33,145 nucleotides of DNA, from NCBI GenBank assembly GCA_945872185.1, contig CAMBZX010000010.1, positions 1-33,145 of the forward strand. The letters run 5' to 3'. Below the pieces are notes generated by a model. That model was not told the DNA's origin, searched no databases, and saw nothing but the letters and a program-made list of their open reading frames with translations. How positions within the stretch are numbered: position 1 is the first letter of the stretch; the number at the start of each line of letters is the position of its first letter. Below are positions 1 to 11,245 of the stretch, in pieces. The translations under genes and the position numbers were made by a program. The DNA is from Synechococcus sp. UW140. Its GTDB lineage: Bacteria; Cyanobacteriota; Cyanobacteriia; PCC-6307; Cyanobiaceae.

Positions 1-798
1 GAAGCCACCGGTGATGTAGTCGTGCATGATGATCGGCTGCCCGAGTTCCTTGGCGAACTCAGCCCGCTCATACATCTCTTCAGGAGTGTTGGCGGTGCAA
101 TTCAGGTAGTGACCCTTCTTCTCGCCGGTTTCTTCCTGGGCGAGTTGCACGGCCTCGGCCACGAACTCAAAACGGTTCTGCCAGCGCTGGAAGGGCTGGG
201 AGTTGATGTTCTCGTCGTCCTTGGTGAAGTCGAGACCACCGCGCAGGCACTCATAGACCACCCGGCCGTAGTTCTTGCCGCTCAGGCCGAGCTTCGGCTT
301 GATCGTGCAACCCAGCAGGGGACGGCCGTACTTGTTCATCCGGTCGCGCTCGACGCAGATGCCGTTCGGCGGGCCGGGGCAGGTCTTGATGAAGGCCATC
401 GGGAAGCGGATGTCTTCCAGGCGCAGATGGCGCAGGGCCTTGAAGCCAAATACGTTGCCAACCAGGGAGGTCAGCACGTTGGTGATCGAGCCTTCTTCAA
501 ACAGGTCGAGGGGGTAGGCGATGAAGGCATAGAAGGCCTCCTTGTCACCAGGCACGTCCTCGATGCGGTAGCAACGGCCCTTGTAGAAGTCGAGGTCGGT
601 GAGGAGCTCGGACCACACGGTGGACCAGGTGCCGGTTGAGGATTCAGCGGCCACGGCGGCGGCTACTTCTTCCTTGGGAACGCCTTCCTGGCCGGTGCAC
701 TTGAAGCACGCCAGCAGGTCGGTATCGAGGGGGACGTAATCAGGAGTCCAATAAGTGTCGCGGTACTCCTTGACCCCGGCGTCGTACTTCTTGCTCAT
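1..798 (-). CDS. cbbL: RuBisCO large subunit, form IA (partial, C-terminal part off the window)
   Basis: This is the first 266 residues of the RuBisCO large subunit, which fixes CO2 onto ribulose-1,5-bisphosphate inside the carboxysome. The frame is open from the ATG at 798 to base 1 without a stop, so the gene continues past the left edge. Active-site segments are intact: TIKPK with K167 and K169, and [10 protein letters not shown] with the carbamylated lysine K193 and metal ligands D195 and E196. The N-terminus ([12 protein letters not shown]) is of the proteobacterial-like form IA kind used with alpha-carboxysomes, not the form IB of beta-cyanobacteria. There is no clear Shine-Dalgarno before the ATG. 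It follows csoS1 by 62 bp on the same strand and is probably cotranscribed with it; rbcS, csoS2 and the rest would be expected beyond base 1. Confidence 0.98.
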   Translation of the reverse strand, partial: MSKKYDAGVKEYRDTYWTPDYVPLDTDLLACFKCTGQEGVPKEEVAAAVAAESSTGTWSTVWSELLTDLDFYKGRCYRIEDVPGDKEAFYAFIAYPLDLFEEGSITNVLTSLVGNVFGFKALRHLRLEDIRFPMAFIKTCPGPPNGICVERDRMNKYGRPLLGCTIKPKLGLSGKNYGRVVYECLRGGLDFTKDDENINSQPFQRWQNRFEFVAEAVQLAQEETGEKKGHYLNCTANTPEEMYERAEFAKELGQPIIMHDYITGGF

Positions 799-860
799 GG
801 GGAATCTGTGATTGGGTCGGTGGGGAAGTCAGAGGGTTGGGCGCTGCGGGCGCGAACCGC

Positions 861-1172
861 TCAGTCCTTCGACCCGAGGCCGAAGCTGCTGGTCAGAGCG
901 GGCTCGACTTCGCGGTGAGGGCGGGCAATGATGTGAGCAGCGACAAGACCGTCACCAACGCGCTCGCAAGCATCTGCACCAGCGCGGACGGCGGCGTTGA
1001 CGGCACCGGTTTCGCCGCGGACGAGGACGGTCACGTAACCGCCACCGACGAACTCACGACCGATCAGGCGCACTTCAGCTGCCTTCGTCATGGCATCGGC
1101 GGCTTCGATCGCGGGGACGAGGCCGCGGGTCTCAATCATGCCGAGGGCGATGCCCATGGTTTCGTTTGCCAT
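861..1172 (-). CDS. csoS1: Alpha-carboxysome shell hexamer protein CsoS1 (BMC-H)
   Basis: This 103-residue single BMC-domain protein forms hexamers that tile the facets of the alpha-carboxysome shell. The whole length is the BMC fold: it starts MANETMGIALGMIETRG, has the AADAMTKAAEV helix, and the GREFVGGGYVTVLVRG segment in which the pore loop of the family lies. Length and sequence match the CsoS1A/CcmK-like family with no extension. It lies directly upstream of cbbL on the same strand, the conserved start of the cso operon in alpha-cyanobacteria. A good ribosome binding site supports the ATG at 1172. Only one csoS1 copy is visible here, and the cluster runs off the window. Confidence 0.97.
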   Translation of the reverse strand: MANETMGIALGMIETRGLVPAIEAADAMTKAAEVRLIGREFVGGGYVTVLVRGETGAVNAAVRAGADACERVGDGLVAAHIIARPHREVEPALTSSFGLGSKD

Positions 1173-1178
1173 TACCTG

Positions 1179-1183
1179 CTCCT
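1179..1183 (-). promoter_or_regulatory. Shine-Dalgarno AGGAG of csoS1
   Basis: On the minus strand AGGAG stands 6 nt before the csoS1 ATG at 1172. It is one of the few strong Shine-Dalgarno motifs in the window (most genes here, including cbbL, lack one) and fits the very high expression needed for a shell protein. Confidence 0.7.
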
Positions 1184-1283
1184 GGAGGAGGGGGGTGGAA
1201 TGTTCGCTCGCAACCCTGATTGGCCGCCCGACCCCTCGTCAAGCCATTTCGACCGCAAGCGCCATCAAGGTTTTCAAGTTCAT

Positions 1284-1313
1284 TGATAAGTCCAGCTGAT
1301 CCATTGAAAACAA
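1284..1313 (-). promoter_or_regulatory. Possible promoter of the csoS1-cbbL operon
   Basis: In the 243-bp gap upstream of csoS1 the minus strand carries TTGTTT (1308-1313) and TTATCA (1284-1289) separated by 18 nt, in a locally AT-richer patch of otherwise GC-rich DNA. This would give a leader of roughly 100 nt before csoS1. The boxes are imperfect and this is a guess from spacing and base composition only; I see no clear LysR-type operator. Confidence 0.25.
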
Positions 1314-1415
1314 AACGTAAGAAATGCTTGGTCGGCGACTGCGCACATTGCAGACACTGCAGCCATTTTGGGCCTACAGGCAGATTGTTGATATCGGACG
1401 GAGTCCTGGGCCCGC

Positions 1416-1697
1416 TCAGAGCGGTTCGGCATCGGAAACGAAGCCCACGCCTCCATAGACGTCGAACAGTGGCTTGAGAGCAGCCCGTACGGCCGGCACC
1501 AGGCTGGGTTCGCAGAACACGATCACATGGGCATTCGCCCCCAGGCCGCTGAAGTCCATGGCCTCCGAAATCTCTCCCGCCAGCCCCATCCCGGTGACGT
1601 GGCGAATCACGGAGTAACCCGGAACGCCGGCCTTGCTGATCGCCTTGCACACCTTGTTGACTTCTCGTTCGCTCAGGAACAGATCGATCCTTTTCAT
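1416..1697 (-). CDS. sbtB: PII-like protein, SbtB-type partner of the bicarbonate transporter
   Basis: This small (93 aa) PII-fold protein lies 78 bp behind the sbtA-like gene on the same strand. SbtB proteins are trimeric nucleotide (cAMP/AMP/ADP/ATP) sensors that bind SbtA and inhibit bicarbonate uptake. The start MKRIDLFLSEREVNKVCKAI resembles the first beta strand and helix of PII proteins. It continues with GYSVIRHVTGMG before the T-loop and ends VYGGVGFVSDAEPL. The classic SbtB C-terminal CGPxGC redox loop is absent; the protein stops right after the last strand. An alternative ATG at 1730 would add 11 residues (MSITIIAVPVS); I prefer 1697 because the PII homology begins there, but neither start has a Shine-Dalgarno. 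The function is inferred mainly from fold and position. Confidence 0.82.
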   Translation of the reverse strand: MKRIDLFLSEREVNKVCKAISKAGVPGYSVIRHVTGMGLAGEISEAMDFSGLGANAHVIVFCEPSLVPAVRAALKPLFDVYGGVGFVSDAEPL

Positions 1698-1775
1698 GGA
1701 GACAGGGACGGCAATAATGGTGATGGACACAGGGGTCCGAGGATCGGATCCAGACTGCGGAATTCGTTGTCTGGA

Positions 1776-2780
1776 TCAGCTGAGGGGGACAAAACGCTGG
1801 ATCAGAGCCATGTACAGCGGGATGCCTACCACCACATTGAATGGGAACGTCACCCCAAGCGCTGAGGAGATGTAGAGGCTGGGGTTGGCCTGGGGCACGG
1901 TCATGCGCATGGCAGCGGGCACGGCGATGTAGGAGGCACTGGCGCAGAGCACCATGAACAGCAGGCTGTCCCCCTGATTGAGGCCCAGCAGCCGGGAAAT
2001 CCCCAGGCCGATCGCGGCGTGCAGCAACGGCGCCAGCACGGCAAAACCGATCAGGAAGGGGCCAGCCCGGCGCAGATCCCGCAGCCGCTGGGCCGCCACG
2101 ATGCCCATGTCCAGCAGGAAGAAGCAGAGAGCTCCGTAGAACAGTTTCTCGGTGAAGGGATCCATCTTCTCCAGACCCGCCGGTGAAAAGCTGGTGACCA
2201 GATAGCCGATCACCAGGCTGCCGATCAGCAGAAACACCGAGCCATTCAGAAAGGCTTCCTGCAGCACCTCGCGCCAGCGCAAGCCGCCGGCTTTGGCACC
2301 TTGGAGGGAATCGCCGCTCTGGGCACCGAGCTTGGCAAGTAGCACACCAACGACGATCGCCGGCGACTCCATCAGGGCCAGAGCCGCCACCATGAAGCCA
2401 TCAAAGTCCAGATGCAGCACGTTCAGAAAGCTCTGGGCCGTGATGAAGGTCACGGCACTGATCGAGCCGTAGGAGGCGGCGATGGCCGCTGCGTTGTAGG
2501 GATCCATGCGGGTCCGCAGGATCAGGAAGCTGCTGATCGGCACCAGCAGCGACATCAACACAGCGGCGCCGATCGTCAGCAGCACCTGGCTGCCCAGGCC
2601 GCTGTGGGCGAGTTCCAGGCCTCCCTTGAAGCCGATTGCCAGCAGTAGGTAGAGCGAAAACAGCTTGGGCAGCGGCGAGGGAATCTCGAGATCCGAGCCG
2701 ACCAGCACGGCGAGAACACCAAGGAAAAAGAACAGAACCGGGGCTGAAACAAGGTTCTGGAGGATCAGACTCGACTGCAT
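1776..2780 (-). CDS. sbtA: Sodium-dependent bicarbonate transporter SbtA
   Basis: This 334-residue polytopic membrane protein of the SbtA family (DUF897) is a high-affinity Na+/HCO3- symporter in the plasma membrane that feeds the carboxysome. About ten hydrophobic segments can be read, with family motifs such as LLLAIGFKGG, AASYGSISAVTFITAQ and ALALMESPAIVVG near the middle. A central hydrophilic loop (QSGDSLQGAKAGGLRW) separates the two halves. I chose the ATG at 2780 (MQSSLILQNLVSAPVLFFFLG) over an in-frame start at 2828, whose 16 extra residues are basic and not typical of the family. It sits between csoS1 and rdgB/ham1, and with the downstream PII-like gene forms the transporter/regulator pair. 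Expression is usually induced by low CO2; no operator is evident. Confidence 0.95.
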   Translation of the reverse strand: MQSSLILQNLVSAPVLFFFLGVLAVLVGSDLEIPSPLPKLFSLYLLLAIGFKGGLELAHSGLGSQVLLTIGAAVLMSLLVPISSFLILRTRMDPYNAAAIAASYGSISAVTFITAQSFLNVLHLDFDGFMVAALALMESPAIVVGVLLAKLGAQSGDSLQGAKAGGLRWREVLQEAFLNGSVFLLIGSLVIGYLVTSFSPAGLEKMDPFTEKLFYGALCFFLLDMGIVAAQRLRDLRRAGPFLIGFAVLAPLLHAAIGLGISRLLGLNQGDSLLFMVLCASASYIAVPAAMRMTVPQANPSLYISSALGVTFPFNVVVGIPLYMALIQRFVPLS

Positions 2781-3385
2781 CCCATTCCGGGGCCGGGGTT
2801 GCCGCAACTTAAGGGCGACTGGACCCAACCAGCGTCAGGGGCTGCGCAAACGTGATCGGCGCTGCGCTTCCGGCTCAGCGGAACTGCTGATCGTTAATGC
2901 GAGGCCGGTTCCCTGGAGTCTTTACGGGAGTGGAATGTTCAAGCCTTCCTGCCTCAGCCCTTCAGGGTGGACCGCCGCAGGCGGCAGGAGACTCCACCAT
3001 CGATTTGGGCGGCCCTGGCACAGGAAACTGCCTGGGAAATTGATCCATTGGGATTGCAGAAGGACCCATCTTGCCTATTGCTACATAGCCCTAAATGAGC
3101 GGTTGCGTTCCTGAACGTCGCCGTTGGAGGGGCTGGTCTCAGCCATAGCTTGACCTGGCGATCAACGTAGGCTCGAACTAGCTACCGGTTCGCAACCGGT
3201 GCCGCCTGCGGCCGCTACCGGTTCGCAACCGGTGCCGCCTGCGGCCGCCACCGCCCCCACCGCCACGGCTCCGTTGCAACGGCCATCACAAGGATCCGCT
3301 TGCGGTGCGACACAATGACCCACGCGGGATCGGCAGCTTGTCAGGCCTTCCATCCCTGCCGCCTGTCCGCTGCGCTCCCGGCTCC
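2781..3385. other. Intergenic region between sbtA and rdgB/ham1, no gene seen
   Basis: About 600 bp separate two divergently transcribed genes and should hold both promoters. Open frames here have no recognisable protein character. The notable structure is a 33-bp tandem duplication at 3181-3246 (listed separately). A related palindromic element, GCCGCAGGCGGC, occurs on this strand near 2973 and is the reverse complement of the core found in the duplication. No TTA-N7/8-TAA style CcmR/CmpR site was convincing. Confidence 0.6.
3181..3246. repeat. 33-bp tandem duplication containing two hairpins per unit
   Basis: Two exact copies of a 33-bp unit lie head to tail (3181-3213 and 3214-3246). Each contains ACCGGTT-CGC-AACCGGT, a perfect 7-bp inverted repeat with a 3-nt loop, followed by GCCGCCTGCGGC, a 4-bp inverted repeat. 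A transcript through this region could form a run of hairpins upstream of rdgB/ham1. It could be a transcript-processing or attenuation element, a protein-binding site, or a simple replication-slippage product. Confidence 0.9.
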
Positions 3386-3979
3386 GTGCCCAGCTCCTCC
3401 CTGCCCGTGCTCGTCATCGCCAGTGGCAACCCCCACAAGGTGGCGGAGATCGGCGCCATGTTGGCGGCCGTCGACCTCGAGGTCCGCGCCCAGCCCCGCG
3501 GCCTCGAGATCGAGGAAACCGGCGACACATATGCCGCCAATGCGCGCCTCAAGGCCGAAACCGTGGCCGCACTTACCGGGCACTGGGCCCTGGCCGACGA
3601 CTCGGGCCTGGAGGTGGATGCCCTCGGCGGCAGGCCCGGTATTTTCTCGGCTCGCTATGGGCCCACCGACCACGAACGCATCCACCGCCTGCTGCATGAG
3701 CTGGGAGATTCGCTCTATCGCGGTGGCCAGTTCGTCAGTGCCATGGCCCTGGCCGATCCCAGCGGCACCACCGTGCTCGAAGCCCAGGGCCTCTGCCGCG
3801 GGCTGATCCTGCGCGAACCCCGGGGCCATGGTCCCGGCTACGACGCGATCTTTTACCTGAGGGAGGCCGGCACCAGCTACGCCGAAATGGGGGACTACCA
3901 GCGCAGCCGTCTGGGCAGTCGCGGCAAGGCCGCCGCCGCGCTGGCCCCAGGATTGCGCCAACTGCTCGGCCTGGGCTGA
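3386..3979 (+). CDS. rdgB: Non-canonical purine NTP pyrophosphatase, RdgB/HAM1 family
   Basis: This 197-residue enzyme hydrolyses ITP, dITP and XTP to monophosphates, keeping deaminated purines out of nucleic acids. Family motifs are in order: SGNPHKVAEI at the N-terminus (triphosphate binding), ALADDSGLEVDALGGRPGIFSARY around residue 70 with the catalytic and metal-binding DDSGLEVD, and GHGPGYDAIFY and MGDYQRSRLGSRGKAA near the C-terminus. I chose GTG at 3386, which gives the usual family length; an in-frame GTG at 3305 would add 27 unrelated residues. No Shine-Dalgarno is present. It lies between sbtA and csoS1D on the opposite strand; a ham1 gene at the edge of the cso cluster is a known feature of alpha-cyanobacterial carboxysome loci, though its link to CO2 fixation is unexplained. 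Confidence 0.93.
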   Translation: MPSSSLPVLVIASGNPHKVAEIGAMLAAVDLEVRAQPRGLEIEETGDTYAANARLKAETVAALTGHWALADDSGLEVDALGGRPGIFSARYGPTDHERIHRLLHELGDSLYRGGQFVSAMALADPSGTTVLEAQGLCRGLILREPRGHGPGYDAIFYLREAGTSYAEMGDYQRSRLGSRGKAAAALAPGLRQLLGLG

Positions 3980-4036
3980 GGGGCTGGCGATGGACTGAGG
4001 GTGCGCTGATCAGCCAGGCCTGGGCCCCAGGTGGGT

Positions 4037-4846
4037 TCAGCCGTTGATGTGGGCCACCGCCCGCATGGCGGCCGACGCCGCCTCCTCCACATCCCCTTCC
4101 TTGCCAGCCAGGGTGAGCCGGCCGAAGGCGCCCACGGCCTTCACATCCACCACCGTGATGTTGGAAGCCTTCTCCGCCTCGTTGGCAGCCATCAGCACAT
4201 AGCCGGCCGGCTCGGTTTCAAGGATGAACATGCTCATGCCGGCCTGGATCATCGAACCGCGACGGTTGAGGCGGTTGATCAGCACGGCATGGTCCGGGGT
4301 GATGGCGCGGATGATCTCCGTCCAGGTCACCTCGCAGCGGCTGCGGCGATCGATGCTGCTGCCGATCGCCTCCAGCACCACTTCGCCGGAATGGAGCACG
4401 TTGCTCTGGTCGCGGTGATACATAGCAATCGAGCCGAAGGCCCGCTCCACCACCATCTGGCCGAGGCGCACGGTGCTGGCCTTGAGTGCAATGTCGGTGA
4501 CGCGATGCACCGCCATGCCCGGTGACACCTCCAGCCACAGGCAGGCATCGCCTGGAATCGGCAAGAAGCCCTGGGAGACGGTGCCCATGTAGGCCGCCAG
4601 CTGGGGCTGCAGCGAATCGAGGAACACGTAGGTGCGCAGCTCGATCGACTGCACGTGGCTCGACTGGCGGGCGATCCGCCGCCCTTCGCTGTCGGTGGTG
4701 ATCACACAGCTGGCGCCATCGCGATCGCGATCGCCAATCCCGGCGCTGCCGGTGATCTCGGTGCCGCCGCCGCCCCGCACGGAGCCACGGCGCCGGCTGA
4801 TCGCACGGTCGTCGCTGGAGAGGGAGCGGGAAAATCTGGAGTCCAT
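4037..4846 (-). CDS. csoS1D: Carboxysome shell pseudotrimer CsoS1D (tandem BMC)
   Basis: This 269-residue tandem BMC-domain protein forms trimers, often stacked face to face, with a large gated pore in the alpha-carboxysome shell that may pass RuBP and 3-PGA. A disordered Ser/Arg/Gly-rich N-terminus (residues 1-68) precedes BMC domain 1 (about 69-165, from [20 protein letters not shown]) and BMC domain 2 (about 170-266, from [25 protein letters not shown] to [12 protein letters not shown]). I chose ATG 4846 (MDSRFSRSL) since the extension upstream to 5128 is compositionally unrelated and would cover the whole intergenic region. It is convergent with rdgB/ham1, with 57 bp between them. The N-terminal linker contains DRDRDG, encoded by two overlapping HIP1 octamers. 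Confidence 0.96.
   Translation of the reverse strand: MDSRFSRSLSSDDRAISRRRGSVRGGGGTEITGSAGIGDRDRDGASCVITTDSEGRRIARQSSHVQSIELRTYVFLDSLQPQLAAYMGTVSQGFLPIPGDACLWLEVSPGMAVHRVTDIALKASTVRLGQMVVERAFGSIAMYHRDQSNVLHSGEVVLEAIGSSIDRRSRCEVTWTEIIRAITPDHAVLINRLNRRGSMIQAGMSMFILETEPAGYVLMAANEAEKASNITVVDVKAVGAFGRLTLAGKEGDVEEAASAAMRAVAHING
4721..4734. repeat. Two overlapping HIP1 palindromes (GCGATCGC)
   Basis: Two copies of the cyanobacterial highly iterated palindrome HIP1 overlap by 2 bp inside csoS1D. They encode the DRDRD stretch of its N-terminal linker. HIP1 is widespread in many cyanobacterial genomes; another copy is seen near 26719. Confidence 0.85.
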
Positions 4847-5336
4847 CACGGCGCCGTCGCGCCACCTCGCAGAGTGGGCACGACGCCTGGAGCCCTGACT
4901 GGGCAAACAGCGCCATGAATATGGGCGGATCTTACCTGGGAGACGATCCCAAACCCCTGACAAGACCGCGGGCTGGGCTGGCCCTGGCCCCAGTCCCGAG
5001 CGCATCCAGCCCCAACCGGCCGGTAGACATTGATTGGCATCTGGAACGTCGCACTGGGCCGCGTTCAAGCAGAACGAGCTGACGCCACCGGACTCGCCGC
5101 CCACCAGCCACAGCGCAGGCTTCGCCACTCACCACGATCCACGGCTGGTTAGCCGATGGGGTGGGCCAAACCCGATCTCCCCCAGCGCCGCCAGCCAGAC
5201 AACCATCCCAAGCACGTCGCTGACGACCCCAGCCGGTCGCCCTCACAACGGATCCGGGTCCGGTGCCCCCGCCAGGCCCCTTGCGGCGCCAGGCGCAGCC
5301 GGTACCGTCCGGCCAACTTGATCGCGTTCGCCCGCC
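4847..5336. other. Intergenic region upstream of csoS1D, no gene seen
   Basis: This 490-bp gap lies between the divergently transcribed csoS1D and the unknown gene at 5337. It must carry the csoS1D promoter. Open frames crossing it on both strands are low-complexity, Pro/Arg/Gly-rich translations typical of GC-rich shadow frames. I see no RNA gene, repeat or clear promoter boxes. Confidence 0.5.
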
Positions 5337-5844
5337 ATGGTCAGCCGACGTTCTGCCCCGGCTTCCCGATCGGCCAGCCCCTCTGGGGCCAGCCCCAACG
5401 GGGCTAGCCCCGCAGGAACGACAGCCACCGAGGCCAGCCCCACCGCTGACCACCGGGCAGGGCTGCCTGAGTGGATGGCCCAGGCGGCGGAACAGGGGAT
5501 CAAGCCGGAACAGGCCCTGGCGTTCATCGGTCTGGGGCTGATGCGCAAGCTGGCCACCGCCGGCCAGGAACAGCCCTGGATCTGGAACGGGGCCGAAGAC
5601 GGTGGTCAGGCCGATCTCACCGCCCTGCGGCAGCGGCTCGAACTCACCCAGCTGGCGCTGCAGACCGGCGCGCCCCTGAGCACCGCCGAAGTGGCGCAGC
5701 TGCTGGGTGCCCGCCCCGGTGCCGCCGTGATCGAGAGGGGCGGCCTGGTCGCTCACCGCCTCAGCCGCAACGTCTGGAAGCTCAGCCGCGCTGCGGAGTC
5801 CGCTGAGCGCACCGCCTCCGGCTTCAGCGAAGGCTTCCGCCGCC

Positions 5845-5852
<8 letters not shown>
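5337..5852 (+). CDS. Unknown protein with HTH-like C-terminal half, upstream of chlN
   Basis: The 171-residue product is not recognised with a function. Residues 1-40 are Ser/Ala/Pro-rich and probably disordered, encoded by a repetitive GC-rich stretch. From about residue 42 it looks folded: LPEWMAQAAEQGIKPEQALAFIGLGLM, a helical segment, then LTALRQRLELTQLAL. The segment APLSTAEVAQLLGARPG, VIERGGLVAHRLSRNVWKL resembles a small winged-helix or MerR-like DNA-binding unit, in which a helix-turn-helix is followed by a beta wing. It precedes chlN on the same strand by 186 bp. After the stop the sequence carries a SEP-repeat coding-like tail in the +1 frame to 6012, suggesting a frameshift. The exact start is uncertain because the N-terminus is low complexity. 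A regulator or nucleic-acid-binding role is only a possibility. Confidence 0.6.
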
Positions 5853-7307
<1,455 letters not shown>

Positions 7308-7342
7308 GATCCCACTCCTGATCTCCCCCATCTGATACCCCC

Positions 7343-9067
7343 ATGGAACTGACGCTCTGGACCTACGAAGGCCCGCCCCACGTGGGGGCCATGCGCATCG
7401 CCGCCTCGATGGAGGGTGTGCACTACGTGCTCCATGCCCCCCAGGGCGACACCTACGCCGACCTGCTGTTCACGATGATCGAGCGGCGTGATCGCCGGCC
7501 CCCGGTCACATACACCACCTTCCAGGCCCGCGATCTTGGTGGTGACACGGCCGAACTGGTCCAGCGCACGATCGCCGACGCCGTGCAGCGCTTCCAGCCG
7601 GAGGCCCTGCTGGTGGGTGAGAGCTGCACCGCCGAACTGATCCAGGACCAACCCGGCGCCCTGGCGGCGGGCATGGACCTGGGCGGCATCCCGATGGTGA
7701 GCCTCGATCTGCCGGCCTACTCGAAAAAGGAGAACTGGGGGGCAGCCGAAACCTTCTACCAACTGGTGCGCACTCTGCTGAAAGCGCAGGTGCCGCCACC
7801 GGGGACTCCGAAGCCATCCCCCCAGCGCTGGCAACAGGAAGGCCGGCGGCCACGGGTGAATCTGCTGGGGCCCACCTTGCTGGGGTTCCGCTGCCGCGAC
7901 GATGTCAAGGAAATCACGGGCCTGCTGCAGGAGCACGGCATCGATGTGGCCGTGGTGGCCCCCCTGGGCGCCCGCCCCGCCGACCTGCTGCGGCTCCCCA
8001 GTGCCGATGCCAATGTCTGCCTCTATCCAGAGGTGGCCGATTCGGTCTGCTCCTGGTTAGAGCGCAGCTTTGGGCTGCCGGTGGTGCGCACCGTGCCCAT
8101 CGGCATCAGCGCCACCGAGGCCTTCCTGAAGGAGATCACCACCCTGCTGGGCCTTGACGCCGCCGTGGAGGCCGCAACCCAGGGCGAGGCCACTCCAGGT
8201 CGGCCGGCAACGACGACCGCTTCCAGCTCCAGGCTGCCCTGGTATTCGCGCTCCGTGGACTCCACTTACCTCACTGGCAAGCGGGTGTTCATCTTCGGCG
8301 ATGCCACCCATGCGGTGGCCGCTGCCCGCATTGCCAGCAAGGAGCTGGGCTTTGAGGTGGTGGGTCTGGGCAGCTACAGCCGCGAGCAGGCGCGCGAGGT
8401 GCGGGCTGCGGCCAAGGAGCTGGGGCTTGAAGCCCTGATCACCGACGACTACCTGGCGGTGGAGAAGGCGATGGCCGATGCGGCGCCGGAGCTGGTGCTG
8501 GGCACCCAGATGGAGCGCCACAGCGCCAAGCGCCTCGGCGTGCCCTGTGCCGTGATCAGCACGCCCCTGCATGTGCAGGATGTGCCGGCCCGCTATGCCC
8601 CCCAGATGGGCTGGGAAGGGGCGAACGTGATCTTCGACAGCTGGGTGCACCCGTTGATGATGGGTCTGGAGGAACACCTGATCGGCATGTTCCGCCATGA
8701 CTTTGAGTTCGTGGATGGCCATCGCAGCCATCTCGGCGATGGCGCCCCGTCGATGACCCCGGCCGCCGACCCCGTGCATCAGGGCCATGGGGCCCTGGCT
8801 GGGGTCACGATTTCGGCCCCGGAGCCGGCATTGGCGACGGCTCCAGCCTCCGCAGGCGCCGCCACGGCGACGGCCACCCTGGAGGCACCGTCCAGCGGCG
8901 TGCTCGAGCTCCACTGGAGCCCGGACGGGGAGGCGGAGCTGCACAAGATCCCCTTCTTTGTGCGCAGCAAGGTGCGACGCAACACCGAAACCTTCGCCCG
9001 CGAACGGGGCATCGCCCTGATTGACGCCGAAACCCTCTACGACGCCAAGGCCCACCTCAGTCACTGA
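7343..9067 (+). CDS. chlB: Light-independent protochlorophyllide reductase subunit B
   Basis: This 574-residue B subunit of DPOR provides part of the protochlorophyllide pocket and the unusual aspartate ligand of the NB cluster. D36 in [10 protein letters not shown] is that ligand. Other family blocks are [70 protein letters not shown] (residues about 390-430) and the C-terminal domain [21 protein letters not shown]. It is longer than the usual 510-530 residues: an Ala/Thr/Ser-rich stretch near 279-300 and an Ala/Pro/Thr-rich linker near 480-525 account for the excess and probably join the core to the C-terminal domain. There is no Shine-Dalgarno before the ATG. Confidence 0.97.
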   Translation: MELTLWTYEGPPHVGAMRIAASMEGVHYVLHAPQGDTYADLLFTMIERRDRRPPVTYTTFQARDLGGDTAELVQRTIADAVQRFQPEALLVGESCTAELIQDQPGALAAGMDLGGIPMVSLDLPAYSKKENWGAAETFYQLVRTLLKAQVPPPGTPKPSPQRWQQEGRRPRVNLLGPTLLGFRCRDDVKEITGLLQEHGIDVAVVAPLGARPADLLRLPSADANVCLYPEVADSVCSWLERSFGLPVVRTVPIGISATEAFLKEITTLLGLDAAVEAATQGEATPGRPATTTASSSRLPWYSRSVDSTYLTGKRVFIFGDATHAVAAARIASKELGFEVVGLGSYSREQAREVRAAAKELGLEALITDDYLAVEKAMADAAPELVLGTQMERHSAKRLGVPCAVISTPLHVQDVPARYAPQMGWEGANVIFDSWVHPLMMGLEEHLIGMFRHDFEFVDGHRSHLGDGAPSMTPAADPVHQGHGALAGVTISAPEPALATAPASAGAATATATLEAPSSGVLELHWSPDGEAELHKIPFFVRSKVRRNTETFARERGIALIDAETLYDAKAHLSH

Positions 9068-10551
<1,484 letters not shown>

Positions 10552-10565
<14 letters not shown>

Positions 10566-11245
10566 ATTTGCCTGATGGTGCTGCTGCACCCTGGCGGATC
10601 AAGCCCATCTGAGCGGATGGGCTTGATCGAGGTTGTGTTGCCAACATGTTGCCTCGGGGCCGGCGAATCAACGTTTCACACCATGGGATAAACGGGCGTC
10701 CTGGATCGAGCAGCAAGATGCCCACAGACCTCGAAAAAGCAGTCAACGCAGACGCCTTTCATCGAGCGATCCCCAGCAAGCAGGCCTTGGCACTTCGGCT
10801 CTGACAGCACTACACCGCCAAGCAAAGCGATACAAGAAACAAGCAGATTAAACCTCGTTGCCTTCGTGGAGTCGCTGGTACTGAAGCGATTTCTAGGCTG
10901 GGCGAGGAAAACCGCGTTCCGTTCCTGATGGGATAACTGACACTCAAGTCAAGGGATCGCGGTCCTGAAACCTGGGACCAGCCTCCTCGGTGCCACAACT
11001 CTCACCTTCTGGCACGGGGGCTTCCGCCAACTGCGCCGATTGCGCTATCAACCAACCCCTGAAAGTTCAGCCCATCGGCTCACTTGACCATATTGGAATC
11101 CTTGTTCTACGCGGACAGAGGGTCGATCCTTACAGGGCTCCAGACCGGAATCGGAAGCCTGTTATCGCGTCCTGCGACCCGCCTCTGTAAAAGCACGCCC
11201 GCCGACCAAATCGGCGCCGAACCCTGCCGGCCGATCGCGTCGCAG
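10552..11245. other. Intergenic region between chlL and the convergent unknown gene, no gene seen
   Basis: About 690 bp separate the 3' ends of chlL (plus) and the unknown minus-strand gene. It holds the GATT repeat and the 13-bp hairpin near chlL. Beyond that, several open frames of 60-100 codons (for example starting 10633, 10990 and 11084) have no domain-like pattern. The length is large for a convergent gap, so a small RNA or a degraded gene is possible, but I could not recognise a tRNA, tmRNA, SRP RNA or RNase P signature. Confidence 0.5.
10597..10628 (+). terminator. Strong hairpin downstream of chlL, probable terminator
   Basis: GATCAAGCCCATC (10597-10609) and its exact reverse complement (10616-10628) enclose a 6-nt loop, a 13-bp perfect stem 46 bp after the chlL stop. 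No proper U-tract follows (GAGGTTGTGTTG), so it may be an RNA-stabilising or weak terminator rather than a classic intrinsic terminator. Confidence 0.6.

Noticed and set aside
3181..3246. Tandem GGTTCGCAACC motifs as possible tRNA T-loops or CRISPR repeats
   Set aside because: There is no acceptor stem, anticodon arm or CCA-type end around them, and the two units abut with no spacer, so neither a tRNA nor a CRISPR array is present.
10860..11000. Possible structured RNA (RNase P- or tmRNA-like words)
   Set aside because: A short GGTCC...GGACC hairpin and a GAGGAAA word occur, but the conserved cores of RNase P RNA, tmRNA and SRP RNA are missing.
10633..11190. Several 60-100 codon frames in the chlL downstream gap
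   Set aside because: No ribosome binding sites, no hydrophobic or domain-like pattern, and they overlap each other in different frames.
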